DNA from: Lachnospiraceae bacterium UBA4364
GTDB lineage: Bacteria > Bacillota > Clostridia > Lachnospirales > Lachnospiraceae
Length of the DNA stretch: 64,000 nucleotides
Reading direction: 5' to 3'
Assembly: GCA_002393955.1 (NCBI GenBank)
Contig: DGSK01000001.1
Coordinates: forward strand, 164,356-228,355
Shown here: positions 19,201 to 26,452 of the stretch, piece after piece
Numbering within the stretch: the stretch's first letter is position 1
Layout of the letters: every line of letters begins with the position of its first letter
Position numbers and translations under genes: made by a program
The notes under the pieces: model-generated
What the model was told of the DNA's origin: nothing
The model's input: only the letters and a program-made list of their open reading frames with translations
Database searches by the model: none

Positions 19201-21699
19201 AACATCCCCCGGTTTTTCCCAATATATATGCTCAAGTTTGGGATCGTTCTCAAAAGCACTGCTTCCAACGCTTTCAATAGCTTCACTTATAAATATGCGT
19301 TCCAGATTATTGCAGTCTGAGAAAGCATTATTACCAATGGTTTTCACGCCATTGCCAAGGTCTGCCTCAATAAGCTTATCACAATCATTAAATACAGAAT
19401 CACCTATATCGGTAACGGAATCATCTTCGATCACAAGCCGCACAATGCGATCCTTAATACCATTAAAGCAGCCGTCTCCAAGTGCTTTTACATCGTATCC
19501 GGCAATTTCCGACGGAACCACAAGGGGATCTATGTCGGCAGGATTGTCAATAAATTCACAGCTTACTATTTTGGCGGTCCCGGCATCCTCATCTATCTCA
19601 AGCTCGTAACGGTAAGGCGGGATACCGATCTCATAATGCTCGGTAATTCCGTCATAGTAAATGTAAGGCACATAATCGCATACACTTGAAACAGCCATCC
19701 AGGTGCTCTTTCTCGGCCATGCCGGGGAGGATGAACCTACAACATACTGAGGTCCATATACGGCAAGGTCTTCATTTATTACATCGGTAAACAGTCCCGG
19801 AGAAAACTTAACGCGGCTGTTGTATGTTGTAAGGACGCCCTTCTCTCCAAGATACAGACGCTCCAGACCGCTCGAGCCATGGAATGTTCCGTTAGGTATA
19901 AACTCAATATCATTTGAGCCCAGTTCCTTGGACATAGTAACAGTCTTAAGATTCTGACGTCCGGAAAGAACGTAATCCCCCAGCCTTGAACTTACATTCT
20001 TGTCATTGCCGTCATCTACATCCGTAACCGTAAAGGTATATGATTCATTGTTTATGGCACTTTTATAAGTACCAAGCTTTGCCGGAAAAGCAAACTCAGC
20101 CAGTGAATCACTTCCGCCGGTTCCATCCTCGAGCGCAAAAGAAGCTGTTCCGAAGGATATTGCATAATCATTCGGGAATGTAACAGTGTTAAGTTTGGAA
20201 TCGTTATAAAATGCATACTCACCTACGGTACATCCGTGATTATCCGTCATGTCAACATTTGCAAGTACTTCACAGTCTGCAAAAGCACCAAATCCAATGC
20301 TGGTAACACCCGTAGGGATCTTTATTTCTTCAAGGACCTTGCAACCCCTGAATGCCTCTTTTCCTATAGTTTTGGTCTGGTTGTTAAGGGTTGCTTTTTT
20401 CAGATAAGTACAGTCTTTGAAAACCCTGTTACCGATGAAAGTAACACTTTCAAGCGTAACTTCCTTAAGGAATGAATCAAGGAAAGCCTCATCGCCGATA
20501 TAAGCCACTGAACCGCCTATGGTGATCCTGTCAACTTTTTCAGTACCCTTAAACGCCTTTTCAGCTATAGCGGTAACCATTTTGTTTCCAAGATATTTAA
20601 AGCCGTTTTCATCACAGTTGGTCGAGCTCTCATATTTTGTGACAATGTAGATCGTATCACCGTTCGGTATAGTACCCGTGATCGCAGTTCCGGAACTGGT
20701 ATCATATGTTCCGGTATAATATGCACTTCCCTGGGCAGAATTTGTGAGCGGTGTCAGGGTAAATCCGCTCAGTGAGCTGTTGTCCATACCATTATGTGTG
20801 TCACAATAATATATCCGCTTGGTCTCATCGGACATGTTGGCACCATTTCTGGAAAAAGCCTGAAGATTCAGTTCTTCCAGGGTGACAGTGGTAGGATCAT
20901 CATCCGGATGAGTCTCCTGCCATCCTGCCAGTGCCGTATCAAAATCATTCTTCCACTTTGTAAAATCATCGCTAAAATAACGCTGCAGCTGGTTTACAAG
21001 ATCAGCCTTGTCCGGTTTGTAAGGAGAAACATCCAGCCTGAATGTCGTAGTATTGCATGTCTGAACAAAAGAATTGTAATCTGCCTCAGATACATAATCG
21101 TATCCGGTTATTATGTTGGTCGTAAGGTCAAGGGCATCTACCGCATAGGTGTCATTATAATCGCTGACAACAGCCTGATTGGTCATGCCATTGATCGTAT
21201 CAATATAGAACTGATACTGCCACATAAGCACCCAGTTATTATTGATCTTTGTTATCTGGTAAGAATAGAATTTGTCCGAATATCTCGTTGGATCAAGTTT
21301 TTCATCAACATCTGATGTCACATCGCCGTTTCTGGCTGCACTTTTATCAGCTTCATAATCAGGACCGGACCCCGTCTGTGACGGATTAACAGCCTGTGTA
21401 ACACCGGACTTATCTGAAGGGATAGCCGCAACAAAAAGAGCACTGGCAAGCAGTATACCGCCCAGTGTCCGTCTTATGACCTTTCCGTTGCTCACAGGTC
21501 TGGAGGATTTCTTCTCGCCGGTGGCTTTGCTGCTTTTTGCAGATTTTGCAGATTTTTCAGCCTTTGCCGCCTCCGCCTCTTTCCTTCTTTTTTCCTCTAT
21601 CCGTGCAGACTGTGCCGATACCACCTTTGGCTTACCGGTGGTATTGCTGCTTCCTGTCCTGCGTGTAGTCTGTCTGTTCTTTTCAGAATCTGAACGCAT
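16207..21699 (-). CDS. Giant BspA-type LRR surface protein with a PKTGD sorting signal
   Basis: The 1830-residue product is predicted to be anchored to the wall. Residues 1-77 form an unusually long basic n-region before the hydrophobic core of the signal (79-93). LRR_5 repeats lie in blocks near 370-520, 590-640, 735-860 and 1050-1260. Two internalin-type beta repeats (about 1265-1340 and 1537-1605) flank a helical part and an Ala/Ser linker (1499-1535). The end carries TPKTGDG (1793-1799), a hydrophobic span and a basic tail, matching a class B-like (S/P)PxTG-type sorting signal. A class B sortase gene lies just upstream. GGAGG precedes the ATG. The ligand is unknown. Confidence 0.9.
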   Translation of the reverse strand: MRSDSEKNRQTTRRTGSSNTTGKPKVVSAQSARIEEKRRKEAEAAKAEKSAKSAKSSKATGEKKSSRPVSNGKVIRRTLGGILLASALFVAAIPSDKSGVTQAVNPSQTGSGPDYEADKSAARNGDVTSDVDEKLDPTRYSDKFYSYQITKINNNWVLMWQYQFYIDTINGMTNQAVVSDYNDTYAVDALDLTTNIITGYDYVSEADYNSFVQTCNTTTFRLDVSPYKPDKADLVNQLQRYFSDDFTKWKNDFDTALAGWQETHPDDDPTTVTLEELNLQAFSRNGANMSDETKRIYYCDTHNGMDNSSLSGFTLTPLTNSAQGSAYYTGTYDTSSGTAITGTIPNGDTIYIVTKYESSTNCDENGFKYLGNKMVTAIAEKAFKGTEKVDRITIGGSVAYIGDEAFLDSFLKEVTLESVTFIGNRVFKDCTYLKKATLNNQTKTIGKEAFRGCKVLEEIKIPTGVTSIGFGAFADCEVLANVDMTDNHGCTVGEYAFYNDSKLNTVTFPNDYAISFGTASFALEDGTGGSDSLAEFAFPAKLGTYKSAINNESYTFTVTDVDDGNDKNVSSRLGDYVLSGRQNLKTVTMSKELGSNDIEFIPNGTFHGSSGLERLYLGEKGVLTTYNSRVKFSPGLFTDVINEDLAVYGPQYVVGSSSPAWPRKSTWMAVSSVCDYVPYIYYDGITEHYEIGIPPYRYELEIDEDAGTAKIVSCEFIDNPADIDPLVVPSEIAGYDVKALGDGCFNGIKDRIVRLVIEDDSVTDIGDSVFNDCDKLIEADLGNGVKTIGNNAFSDCNNLERIFISEAIESVGSSAFENDPKLEHIYWEKPGDVSALTFFGGSAFKTGSDKLYFHGEIDNAYLPFSYAMDSSNEINDDSVNICYVMSDPYNLYVIHDNVKNANLLIDYPHYKDLPAATRTAFENGSPTTAQMNEINASKYLELPEAIESVDVVSWLDNNSSNTTYNRKNWIYVDDAHDEYPDGTEKDRTNVDNAGNKRRDVYGNTAYKNSSAPGCEDGYYAGLFSGYSTESTEVLLEEPGRQFDAVKGNDWIKSINMPGVKSIPDYCFDSCERLESVIISAGCDDLGDHAFQGCTALGSLGTNGNTKYLYDNYVIYEDNGGSLELKECLPSRGIVSGTAKDRWVNPSNDPNLARVSSIADAAFRDCDGITKVDFSDTDISKIPQECFYKCDNLTEVLLPDTCMNIQTKAFDEGAKNLEMKLPCDANISETAFDKDAQEIVIHTYPDCKMTLAYDPAGYDNITVVGDLDTYYWFTFYNEDMTIFEQHKVTSGADDKYPKDNPTPKLAAHSGWVFSSWSPMESSKLDNATEDRQWIAIFEEKSSPLEDNIRQDADELKKSSEEVAKASPASANRAETVDAVEDLVSKYNKLVKDFNDLAPDSEDYGPIAAAMKALENEMADIAKDYGDIFSVNPDGTVKLEPDELEKATEAATADIIKDLGDLADLAEAVSEATKASAYATATAAAREASNKTNPPATTSPAASASASASASASPSNRATASSKASSSSNPASASASSGFNVIVENGAGTGQYGVGKVVTITAYAPPDGKVFDKWTTSNSDIGFSNPTAVSTTFIMPSHDVKVTATYKSAGAGTTPGSSSNNNATPGPGRDSSSNNSASKGTTEVRVTTDTIDNNKKNLASATVAGSTDNFVLKITDSAAAYAEVEQALRNKYGDEFDYVKFVAFDISLYDETGTRKVENTDNLAVTITLPIPDEMVSYAGNNKVGVVINGQMEEKTTQFTTIDGVPCIKFTATHFSPYSVFVNTEHMQAGSADDTPKTGDGIAPKWFLSAGMVSMSCVLFLWKDRRPKRKKK
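17097..17205 (-). repeat. Ala/Ser-rich coding microsatellite in the giant LRR gene
   Basis: The DNA encodes about 36 residues of alternating Ala and Ser with few other residues (protein 1499-1535). It is a simple in-frame repeat that acts as a flexible linker and may vary in length between strains. Confidence 0.6.
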
Positions 21700-21799
21700 A
21701 TCTCATCCTCCATATTGCAGTCACGGATAAGGCACTATGACTTATAATGCACTCATTTCTTCCGCTTACCTGCAAAACAGTTAATGCTCCTATATGTAT

Positions 21800-21826
21800 T
21801 TATCGGCTATTTTATCCGCAAGCTTA
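21800..21826 (-). promoter_or_regulatory. Sigma-D (FliA-type) promoter candidate for the giant LRR gene
   Basis: The minus strand reads TAAGCTTG, an 11-base spacer, then GCCGATAA. The B. subtilis sigma-D consensus is TAAAGTTT-N11-GCCGATAT. The -10 half matches 7 of 8 bases and the spacer is exact. Transcription would begin about 93 bases before the ATG. Confidence 0.6.
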
Positions 21827-21885
21827 AGTTTTTTCACTCACATCAAAAATCCCGGAAACCCTGAGATTTCCGAACAATTAATTGA

Positions 21886-21914
21886 ATTATACAGTTTTAC
21901 GTGGATTTCATCAA
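21886..21914 (-). promoter_or_regulatory. Sigma-A promoter for the giant LRR gene
   Basis: TTGATG (21909-21914) and TATAAT (21886-21891) are 17 bases apart on the minus strand. The leader would be about 180 bases and includes a small CGGAAA/TTTCCG hairpin followed by a GGATTTTT run, and then the sigma-D-like site. Confidence 0.65.
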
Positions 21915-21942
21915 GAAAAATAAAAAATTATGTAAACAGAAC

Positions 21943-22935
21943 TCAGCGAATCTTCTTTGCTACCACTACAAACCTTCCGTTTTCTTCCTGATAATCACAG
22001 GTGGACAGAGTAAGCAGCTGATCGCCATATACCGCAGTTACGCCGGTATCGTAATAGCTTGCCTCTTTCATCTCGTTCATATAGGAGTTGAATTCCTCTT
22101 CGGAATCGGCATTGATAAACTGATAATACTTGAAATTTACGTCCATATCATCATAAACACGGGACCTGAAAGCATACATAACCGCGTAGGTGCCGGTTTC
22201 GAATATGGTATCAAAACTTATAGTCGAATGTTTTTCATAAAAAGTTTTAGATTCATAATCGGAAAGCGATGAAAACATCCTGCCGCTGGTCAGATGATGC
22301 CCGTATATTATATAATTATCACTCCCCTTTATTAAATCACAGCCGCAATCCAGGAAAAGACATCCTGCCTTATCATCCTTCCTGTCAAAATTATGGGAAA
22401 GATAATATGTATTATCAGAATATTGCATTACAGGATAATCTATTTTCGTATTCGGTATGCTTATCCAGCCGATTATATCCCTGTTTGAATTATACAGAGT
22501 CTTGTACTGGTCCAGTATGTCAGGACGATCCACATCTTCCTCGCTGCTTATCCTGGCCACATATCCTGTCTCTACATTGCTCATTGCGTCAGAGCCGACA
22601 AGCTCTGAAAGCTGTTCCATACGACCGCCGTTCTTATCCGCAGAAGCATAATACCATATAAAATATCCTATGCATGCCACAGCAACCGATGAAAAAGCAA
22701 ATATAAGAAGATTTCTGCGAAGCTTAATGCGCCGCATCTCCTTCTTTATCTGTTTCTGCATCTCCGGAGAATAATCATCCAACCCCTTCTGTCCTGCCGA
22801 CGCTTTCTCTCTGCTGTCGGCGCTGCGCGCAGAAGTTTTCCCGGCGAGCTGTCCGCCTCCGTTCGCTGTCCTGCGTACTCCGGCACGCGTATCACTGCCT
22901 GTATTCAGTTTTCTTCCGTTATTCCTGTCCGTCAT
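21943..22935 (-). CDS. srtB: Class B sortase
   Basis: This membrane transpeptidase joins surface proteins to peptidoglycan. A long basic, Ser/Gly-rich cytoplasmic N-terminus (1-74) precedes one membrane helix (about 75-96). The catalytic domain shows NTKIDYPVMQ, the histidine in YGHH (213/214), the class B TLSTCDY motif with Cys313, and the arginine in NGRFVVV (Arg321). At 330 residues it is slightly long because of the N-terminus. The likely substrate, the giant LRR protein, is the next gene downstream, 243 bases away with its own promoters. The AGGAAG ribosome site is somewhat distant. Class and catalytic triad are clear. Confidence 0.93.
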   Translation of the reverse strand: MTDRNNGRKLNTGSDTRAGVRRTANGGGQLAGKTSARSADSREKASAGQKGLDDYSPEMQKQIKKEMRRIKLRRNLLIFAFSSVAVACIGYFIWYYASADKNGGRMEQLSELVGSDAMSNVETGYVARISSEEDVDRPDILDQYKTLYNSNRDIIGWISIPNTKIDYPVMQYSDNTYYLSHNFDRKDDKAGCLFLDCGCDLIKGSDNYIIYGHHLTSGRMFSSLSDYESKTFYEKHSTISFDTIFETGTYAVMYAFRSRVYDDMDVNFKYYQFINADSEEEFNSYMNEMKEASYYDTGVTAVYGDQLLTLSTCDYQEENGRFVVVAKKIR

Positions 22936-23018
22936 ATATTAATGTCTAAACTTCCTGCTTGTTTATATACCACTGACTTCCCCGCCCCGGCATCCCGTCT
23001 GATGGTGGTGCATTTCGC

Positions 23019-23043
23019 CAAGACTATACGGTGTGGGAAGTTT
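23019..23043 (+). repeat. Dispersed 25-bp repeat, copy near the AP2 gene
   Basis: CAAGACTATACGGTGTGGGA plus AGTTT matches the complement of 59409-59433 at 23 of 25 positions. Its right half shares the GTGGGAAGTTT core with the tandem copies at the window start. It lies between the sortase start and the AP2/HNH-like gene. Confidence 0.65.
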
Positions 23044-23140
23044 TAACTAGTTATTATCTGTATAATGCCAGATGATAATGATATTCCTGCAAGTAGGAAT
23101 ATTGTACTTTGGTTATATCTTTTTTTCAAGAATTATAGTG

Positions 23141-23146
23141 TATAAT
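23141..23146 (+). promoter_or_regulatory. -10 box placed for a leaderless transcript
   Basis: A perfect TATAAT lies six bases before the ATG at 23153, so transcription would begin at or next to the start codon. No Shine-Dalgarno sequence is visible. The -35 region is only T-rich. Confidence 0.45.
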
Positions 23147-23152
23147 AAACCC

Positions 23153-23944
23153 ATGAGTAAACCCGGAGTATATGAGACAACAAAAAAAGACGGAACAGTA
23201 TATTTCCGCACTTCTATCACCAGGAAGGGCAAGCATATTAGTCTCGGCAGTTTTGCGGATGAAGCAACTGCCTACAGGGCTTACCTTGAAGCCTGTGCAC
23301 TTCTTGATGATCCGGCCATACATATAATAGACTATTCCGATGAGCACGCCCTGTCATTTGACAAATGGGTAAGCATTATAAACTTCCGGGACAACAGGAT
23401 GTACATTTCAAATCCTATATATATCCTGAAAAAAATGTTCAATTATTATATATCTCCCACAGAAATACTGAAATTTGATGCAGATGAGCTTTTCTACTAT
23501 TCGTCCCATAAAATAATGAAACGGGGCAGCCACTATTTTGTAGCCGATTACGGACTGCAGCTAAACATACGCAACCGCTACGGCATAAGAAGCTACGCTG
23601 TCGAAGGCCGGGACTACATTTTCCTGAACGGTGATATTCTGGACTTCAGATCAGCAAACCTTCAGGTGAATAATCGATTTATAGGAGTTACAAAAGAAAT
23701 ACACAAGGGAAAAAACGTTTACCGCGCAAGAATACATATAAAAGGGAATTACATCATCGGTGACTACCCTGACGATATCACCGCCGCCATAGCCTACAAC
23801 AAAGCCGCGGACATCCTGAATATACGTGGCATAAAAAAAAATTACGCCAGAAACGATATTGCTGATATAAGTGAAAGCGACTACTGGCTGATATATAAGG
23901 ATGTAAAAATATCTAAGGCAGTACGCACCTACCTCATGGAATAA
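23153..23944 (+). CDS. AP2-like / degenerate HNH / AP2-like DNA-binding protein
   Basis: The 263-residue protein looks like a domesticated AP2-HNH homing endonuclease. Residues 5-45 (GVYETTKKDG to EATAYRAYLEA) and 176-226 (GVTKEIHKGKNVYRARI to AAIAYNKAADIL) each resemble the AP2 DNA-binding fold. Between them, NGDILDFRSANLQV (159-172) aligns with the HNH core NGN-LDNR-NLR, but the catalytic His of DHINGN is replaced by Phe157 and the next Asn by Phe165. Nuclease activity is therefore unlikely and DNA binding likely. I chose the ATG before SKPGV; longer readings add an unrelated hydrophobic leader. It is one of only three plus-strand genes, and its 3' end overlaps the GH25 gene by 16 bases. 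Confidence 0.6.
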   Translation: MSKPGVYETTKKDGTVYFRTSITRKGKHISLGSFADEATAYRAYLEACALLDDPAIHIIDYSDEHALSFDKWVSIINFRDNRMYISNPIYILKKMFNYYISPTEILKFDADELFYYSSHKIMKRGSHYFVADYGLQLNIRNRYGIRSYAVEGRDYIFLNGDILDFRSANLQVNNRFIGVTKEIHKGKNVYRARIHIKGNYIIGDYPDDITAAIAYNKAADILNIRGIKKNYARNDIADISESDYWLIYKDVKISKAVRTYLME

Positions 23945-25080
23945 TCTTCGAAGCTCAAGATCATTCTTGCACCTCCGGCTATTCCGCCAACATCTCCGTT
24001 TAAGTCATATTCCCACATAGTGAAGGTATATGGATAAGTCGGCAGGTCGCTCACTTCAGACAGCCAGAATTCATAACCTATCATCGAACCCAGGGAATAT
24101 TTCTGTATAAGTGTTTCTTTTGTTCCGTAAAGTATCGGATAATAGCCTGCTTCCTCAATTGCTTTCATAAAAGTTATTGCAGTATTCGTTCTTGGAATTT
24201 TCTCCATATCATCCATTCTGCCTTTTCCGACGCCGGCTTTTTCACCGGAAAGTGCAACCGGATACTCCAATGTAATGGAATTCTCACTTATAGTATTAAG
24301 CACGAATGTAGCCTCTTCATACGCTTCAGCGGTATTAACGGCAGCAGTCACAAAATAAACTCCGATATCCAGCCCGGCCTCCCTTGCCCTGGCATAGTTA
24401 TCCAGAAAATTCTCATCAAGAGACATTTCCCCAGAAGCATATCCACGCTGTCCCAGCCTAAGCATCACGAAATCAACACCGGAAGATTTGAGCCTGTCAA
24501 AATCAACATAATCTTCATCTTTTGATATATCAACACCGGCATAGCTCTTTCTGCTGTTGTTTTCATAGTATTTCATAAACGGCTTCTGATAGACAAAACC
24601 TGCATTCTCGTATATATTTTTCTGCAGATAAGGATTTATCTCAACCCACTCTTCCGAACCGTCCGCATGGGTTATGAGCGTATGTTTGCCATCAGTTGCA
24701 GGATCTTCAGGCTCGGGAGTCGGCGTAGGGGTAGCCAAACCATCTGAAACAGATCCTTCTCCGTCATCTACCGGATAATCGTCCCAGAAATCAAGGTCAG
24801 ATGCCGTAAGTGTACTTCCACTGATCAGTTCGTCAACCGACTGTCCCGATCTGGCAGCTTCCTCGCTTTCCAGTGCAGTTCTTGCCGCTGTACCGCTCCG
24901 GTTCGGGCTTTTTCCTTTGTTTGCTATTAGCACTACACCGAGAGTAATAAGCACAAAAAGTCCTATTATCACAATAGAACTTCTTACCGCCCGGGAAGAT
25001 GCTTCCTGTCTGTAGGACTGCTCTCTCCTCTCTGCCTCATCAGCCGTATAATCATCTTCAAAATCATCATCTAGTCTCAT
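23929..25080 (-). CDS. Membrane-anchored GH25-like (lysozyme family) protein
   Basis: From the ATG at 25080 the product has 383 residues: an acidic cytoplasmic tail (1-36), one membrane helix (about 34-54), a Thr/Pro-rich spacer, and a GH25 domain from about residue 178. The first catalytic acid is present in AGVDISK (Asp184). At the second site the usual acidic pair, an Asp and a Glu one residue apart, is read here as LSGE, with Ser278 in place of Asp and Glu280 kept. Activity on peptidoglycan is therefore uncertain. No ribosome site precedes this ATG; a TTG 39 bases upstream is an alternative. The gene diverges from the exonuclease gene. Confidence 0.8.
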   Translation of the reverse strand: MRLDDDFEDDYTADEAERREQSYRQEASSRAVRSSIVIIGLFVLITLGVVLIANKGKSPNRSGTAARTALESEEAARSGQSVDELISGSTLTASDLDFWDDYPVDDGEGSVSDGLATPTPTPEPEDPATDGKHTLITHADGSEEWVEINPYLQKNIYENAGFVYQKPFMKYYENNSRKSYAGVDISKDEDYVDFDRLKSSGVDFVMLRLGQRGYASGEMSLDENFLDNYARAREAGLDIGVYFVTAAVNTAEAYEEATFVLNTISENSITLEYPVALSGEKAGVGKGRMDDMEKIPRTNTAITFMKAIEEAGYYPILYGTKETLIQKYSLGSMIGYEFWLSEVSDLPTYPYTFTMWEYDLNGDVGGIAGGARMILSFEDYSMR

Positions 25081-25206
25081 GGATAAGATAATAGCACAAA
25101 TTATAGTATTTTGTACCAATATCTTTTGATTTTATGCGCAAAATCTGCAATAATATAAATACACATTATACAAAAATAATCAGCTTTCCATGCAGAAAGG
25201 ATCAAA

Positions 25207-26328
25207 ATGAAGGTACTTAACGGAGATTTCACGGATATTGAACCCCAATACCCTATCGAAGCATTGCTGGAAGAAGACGAAACCAGAGAAGATATTCTTT
25301 TTCTCGATATCGAAACCACGGGTCTGACTCCCGAAAACTCAAACCTTTACATGATCGGTGCTGCCTACTTTAAGGATAATGGCTGGCACTACATACAATG
25401 GCTGGCTGAAAAATACGAAGAAGAACTTCAGATACTGAAAGCATTTGCTGAATTTTCCGACAGGTTTAAGCTTCTGATACACTACAACGGAAATCGTTTC
25501 GATCTCCCCTATCTGACAAAAAAATGCGCACAGTTCGATCTTGTATTTAACCTTGAGGGATTCCGTGGCCTTGATATTTACAGAAGGATTTCCGGATATA
25601 GGGACATACTCGGTCTTCCTGACGTAAAGCAGAAGACTATTGAAGCTTTTCTCGGTCTTGACCGTGAAGATATATACTCCGGCGGAGAACTAATAAGCAA
25701 ATACCATGATTTTGTATGCTATGGAGACCAGAAACTCCTTACAGAGCTTATTCTCCACAACCGCGAGGATATCAAAGGCATGCTTATCTGTTTATCCATG
25801 CTCTCATATCCTGATATGTTCCTTAAACCGGTTCGTGTAATGGGAGTAAGAGCAAATTACTATGATGATTCCAGAAAAAAACGCTGTCAGGAAATAATAA
25901 TGAAGCTTCGTTTTTCATCCCCTCTGCCTAAACCGCTTTCATTCAGAGGGCTTGGCTGCTTCTTTTCCGGGAGCAGTATAGATGGAGTATTAAAGGTTCC
26001 TCTCTATGAAGAAGAAATGAAGTATTTCTATGCGAATTTCCGTGATTACTATTACCTTCCCGCAGAAGATATTGCAATACATAAGTCCATTGCTACCTTC
26101 GTTGACAAGGAACACAGAATACAGGCAAAAGCCTCAAACTGCTATACCAGGAAAAAATCACTCTTCCTTCCTCAGTGGGATGTTATTTTCTCTCCTTTCT
26201 ATAAAAGGGAATATAAATCAAAAGAGATATTCTTTGAACTGACAGACGAGTTCAAGACCAGCCGCAGCGGATTCAACCTGTATGCTGAGCATGTGCTTTC
26301 TGCCATGTTCGAGTATGGTGAGAGATAG
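25207..26328 (+). CDS. yprB: YprB-type ribonuclease H-like 3'-5' exonuclease domain protein
   Basis: A DEDDh-type exonuclease fold occupies residues about 30-200: FLDIETTGL supplies the first Asp and Glu, HYNGNRFDLPYL the next Asp, and HNREDIKG the final His and Asp. The rest of the 373 residues (about 200-373) matches the longer C-terminal part of YprB-like proteins but carries no motif I can name. The ATG follows AGAAAGGATC. The gene stands alone on the plus strand and shares a terminator hairpin with cheR. The substrate in the cell is not known. Confidence 0.85.
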   Translation: MKVLNGDFTDIEPQYPIEALLEEDETREDILFLDIETTGLTPENSNLYMIGAAYFKDNGWHYIQWLAEKYEEELQILKAFAEFSDRFKLLIHYNGNRFDLPYLTKKCAQFDLVFNLEGFRGLDIYRRISGYRDILGLPDVKQKTIEAFLGLDREDIYSGGELISKYHDFVCYGDQKLLTELILHNREDIKGMLICLSMLSYPDMFLKPVRVMGVRANYYDDSRKKRCQEIIMKLRFSSPLPKPLSFRGLGCFFSGSSIDGVLKVPLYEEEMKYFYANFRDYYYLPAEDIAIHKSIATFVDKEHRIQAKASNCYTRKKSLFLPQWDVIFSPFYKREYKSKEIFFELTDEFKTSRSGFNLYAEHVLSAMFEYGER

Positions 26329-26353
26329 ATTCCCCGTATATATATGACAGCCA

Positions 26354-26400
26354 CAAAAAAATCCCATCGTTCCGGCAGAACTGATGGGATTATCTGATTT
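26354..26400. terminator. Bidirectional terminator between the exonuclease gene and cheR
   Basis: A nine-base-pair stem (AATCCCATC/GATGGGATT, 26360-26368 with 26383-26391) has a run of seven T on the minus strand, which is strong for cheR. On the plus strand a weaker ATCTGATTTT serves the exonuclease gene. Confidence 0.85.
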
Positions 26401-26452
26401 TATGTTTATGATCTAAGAATTAAACCTTACTTTTCATATACAACTCATTATC

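Noticed and set aside
21845..21872. CGGAAA/TTTCCG hairpin with GGATTTTT in the giant LRR leader as a riboswitch
   Set aside because: The stem is only six bases, and no conserved riboswitch core (such as a cyclic di-GMP aptamer) could be recognised.
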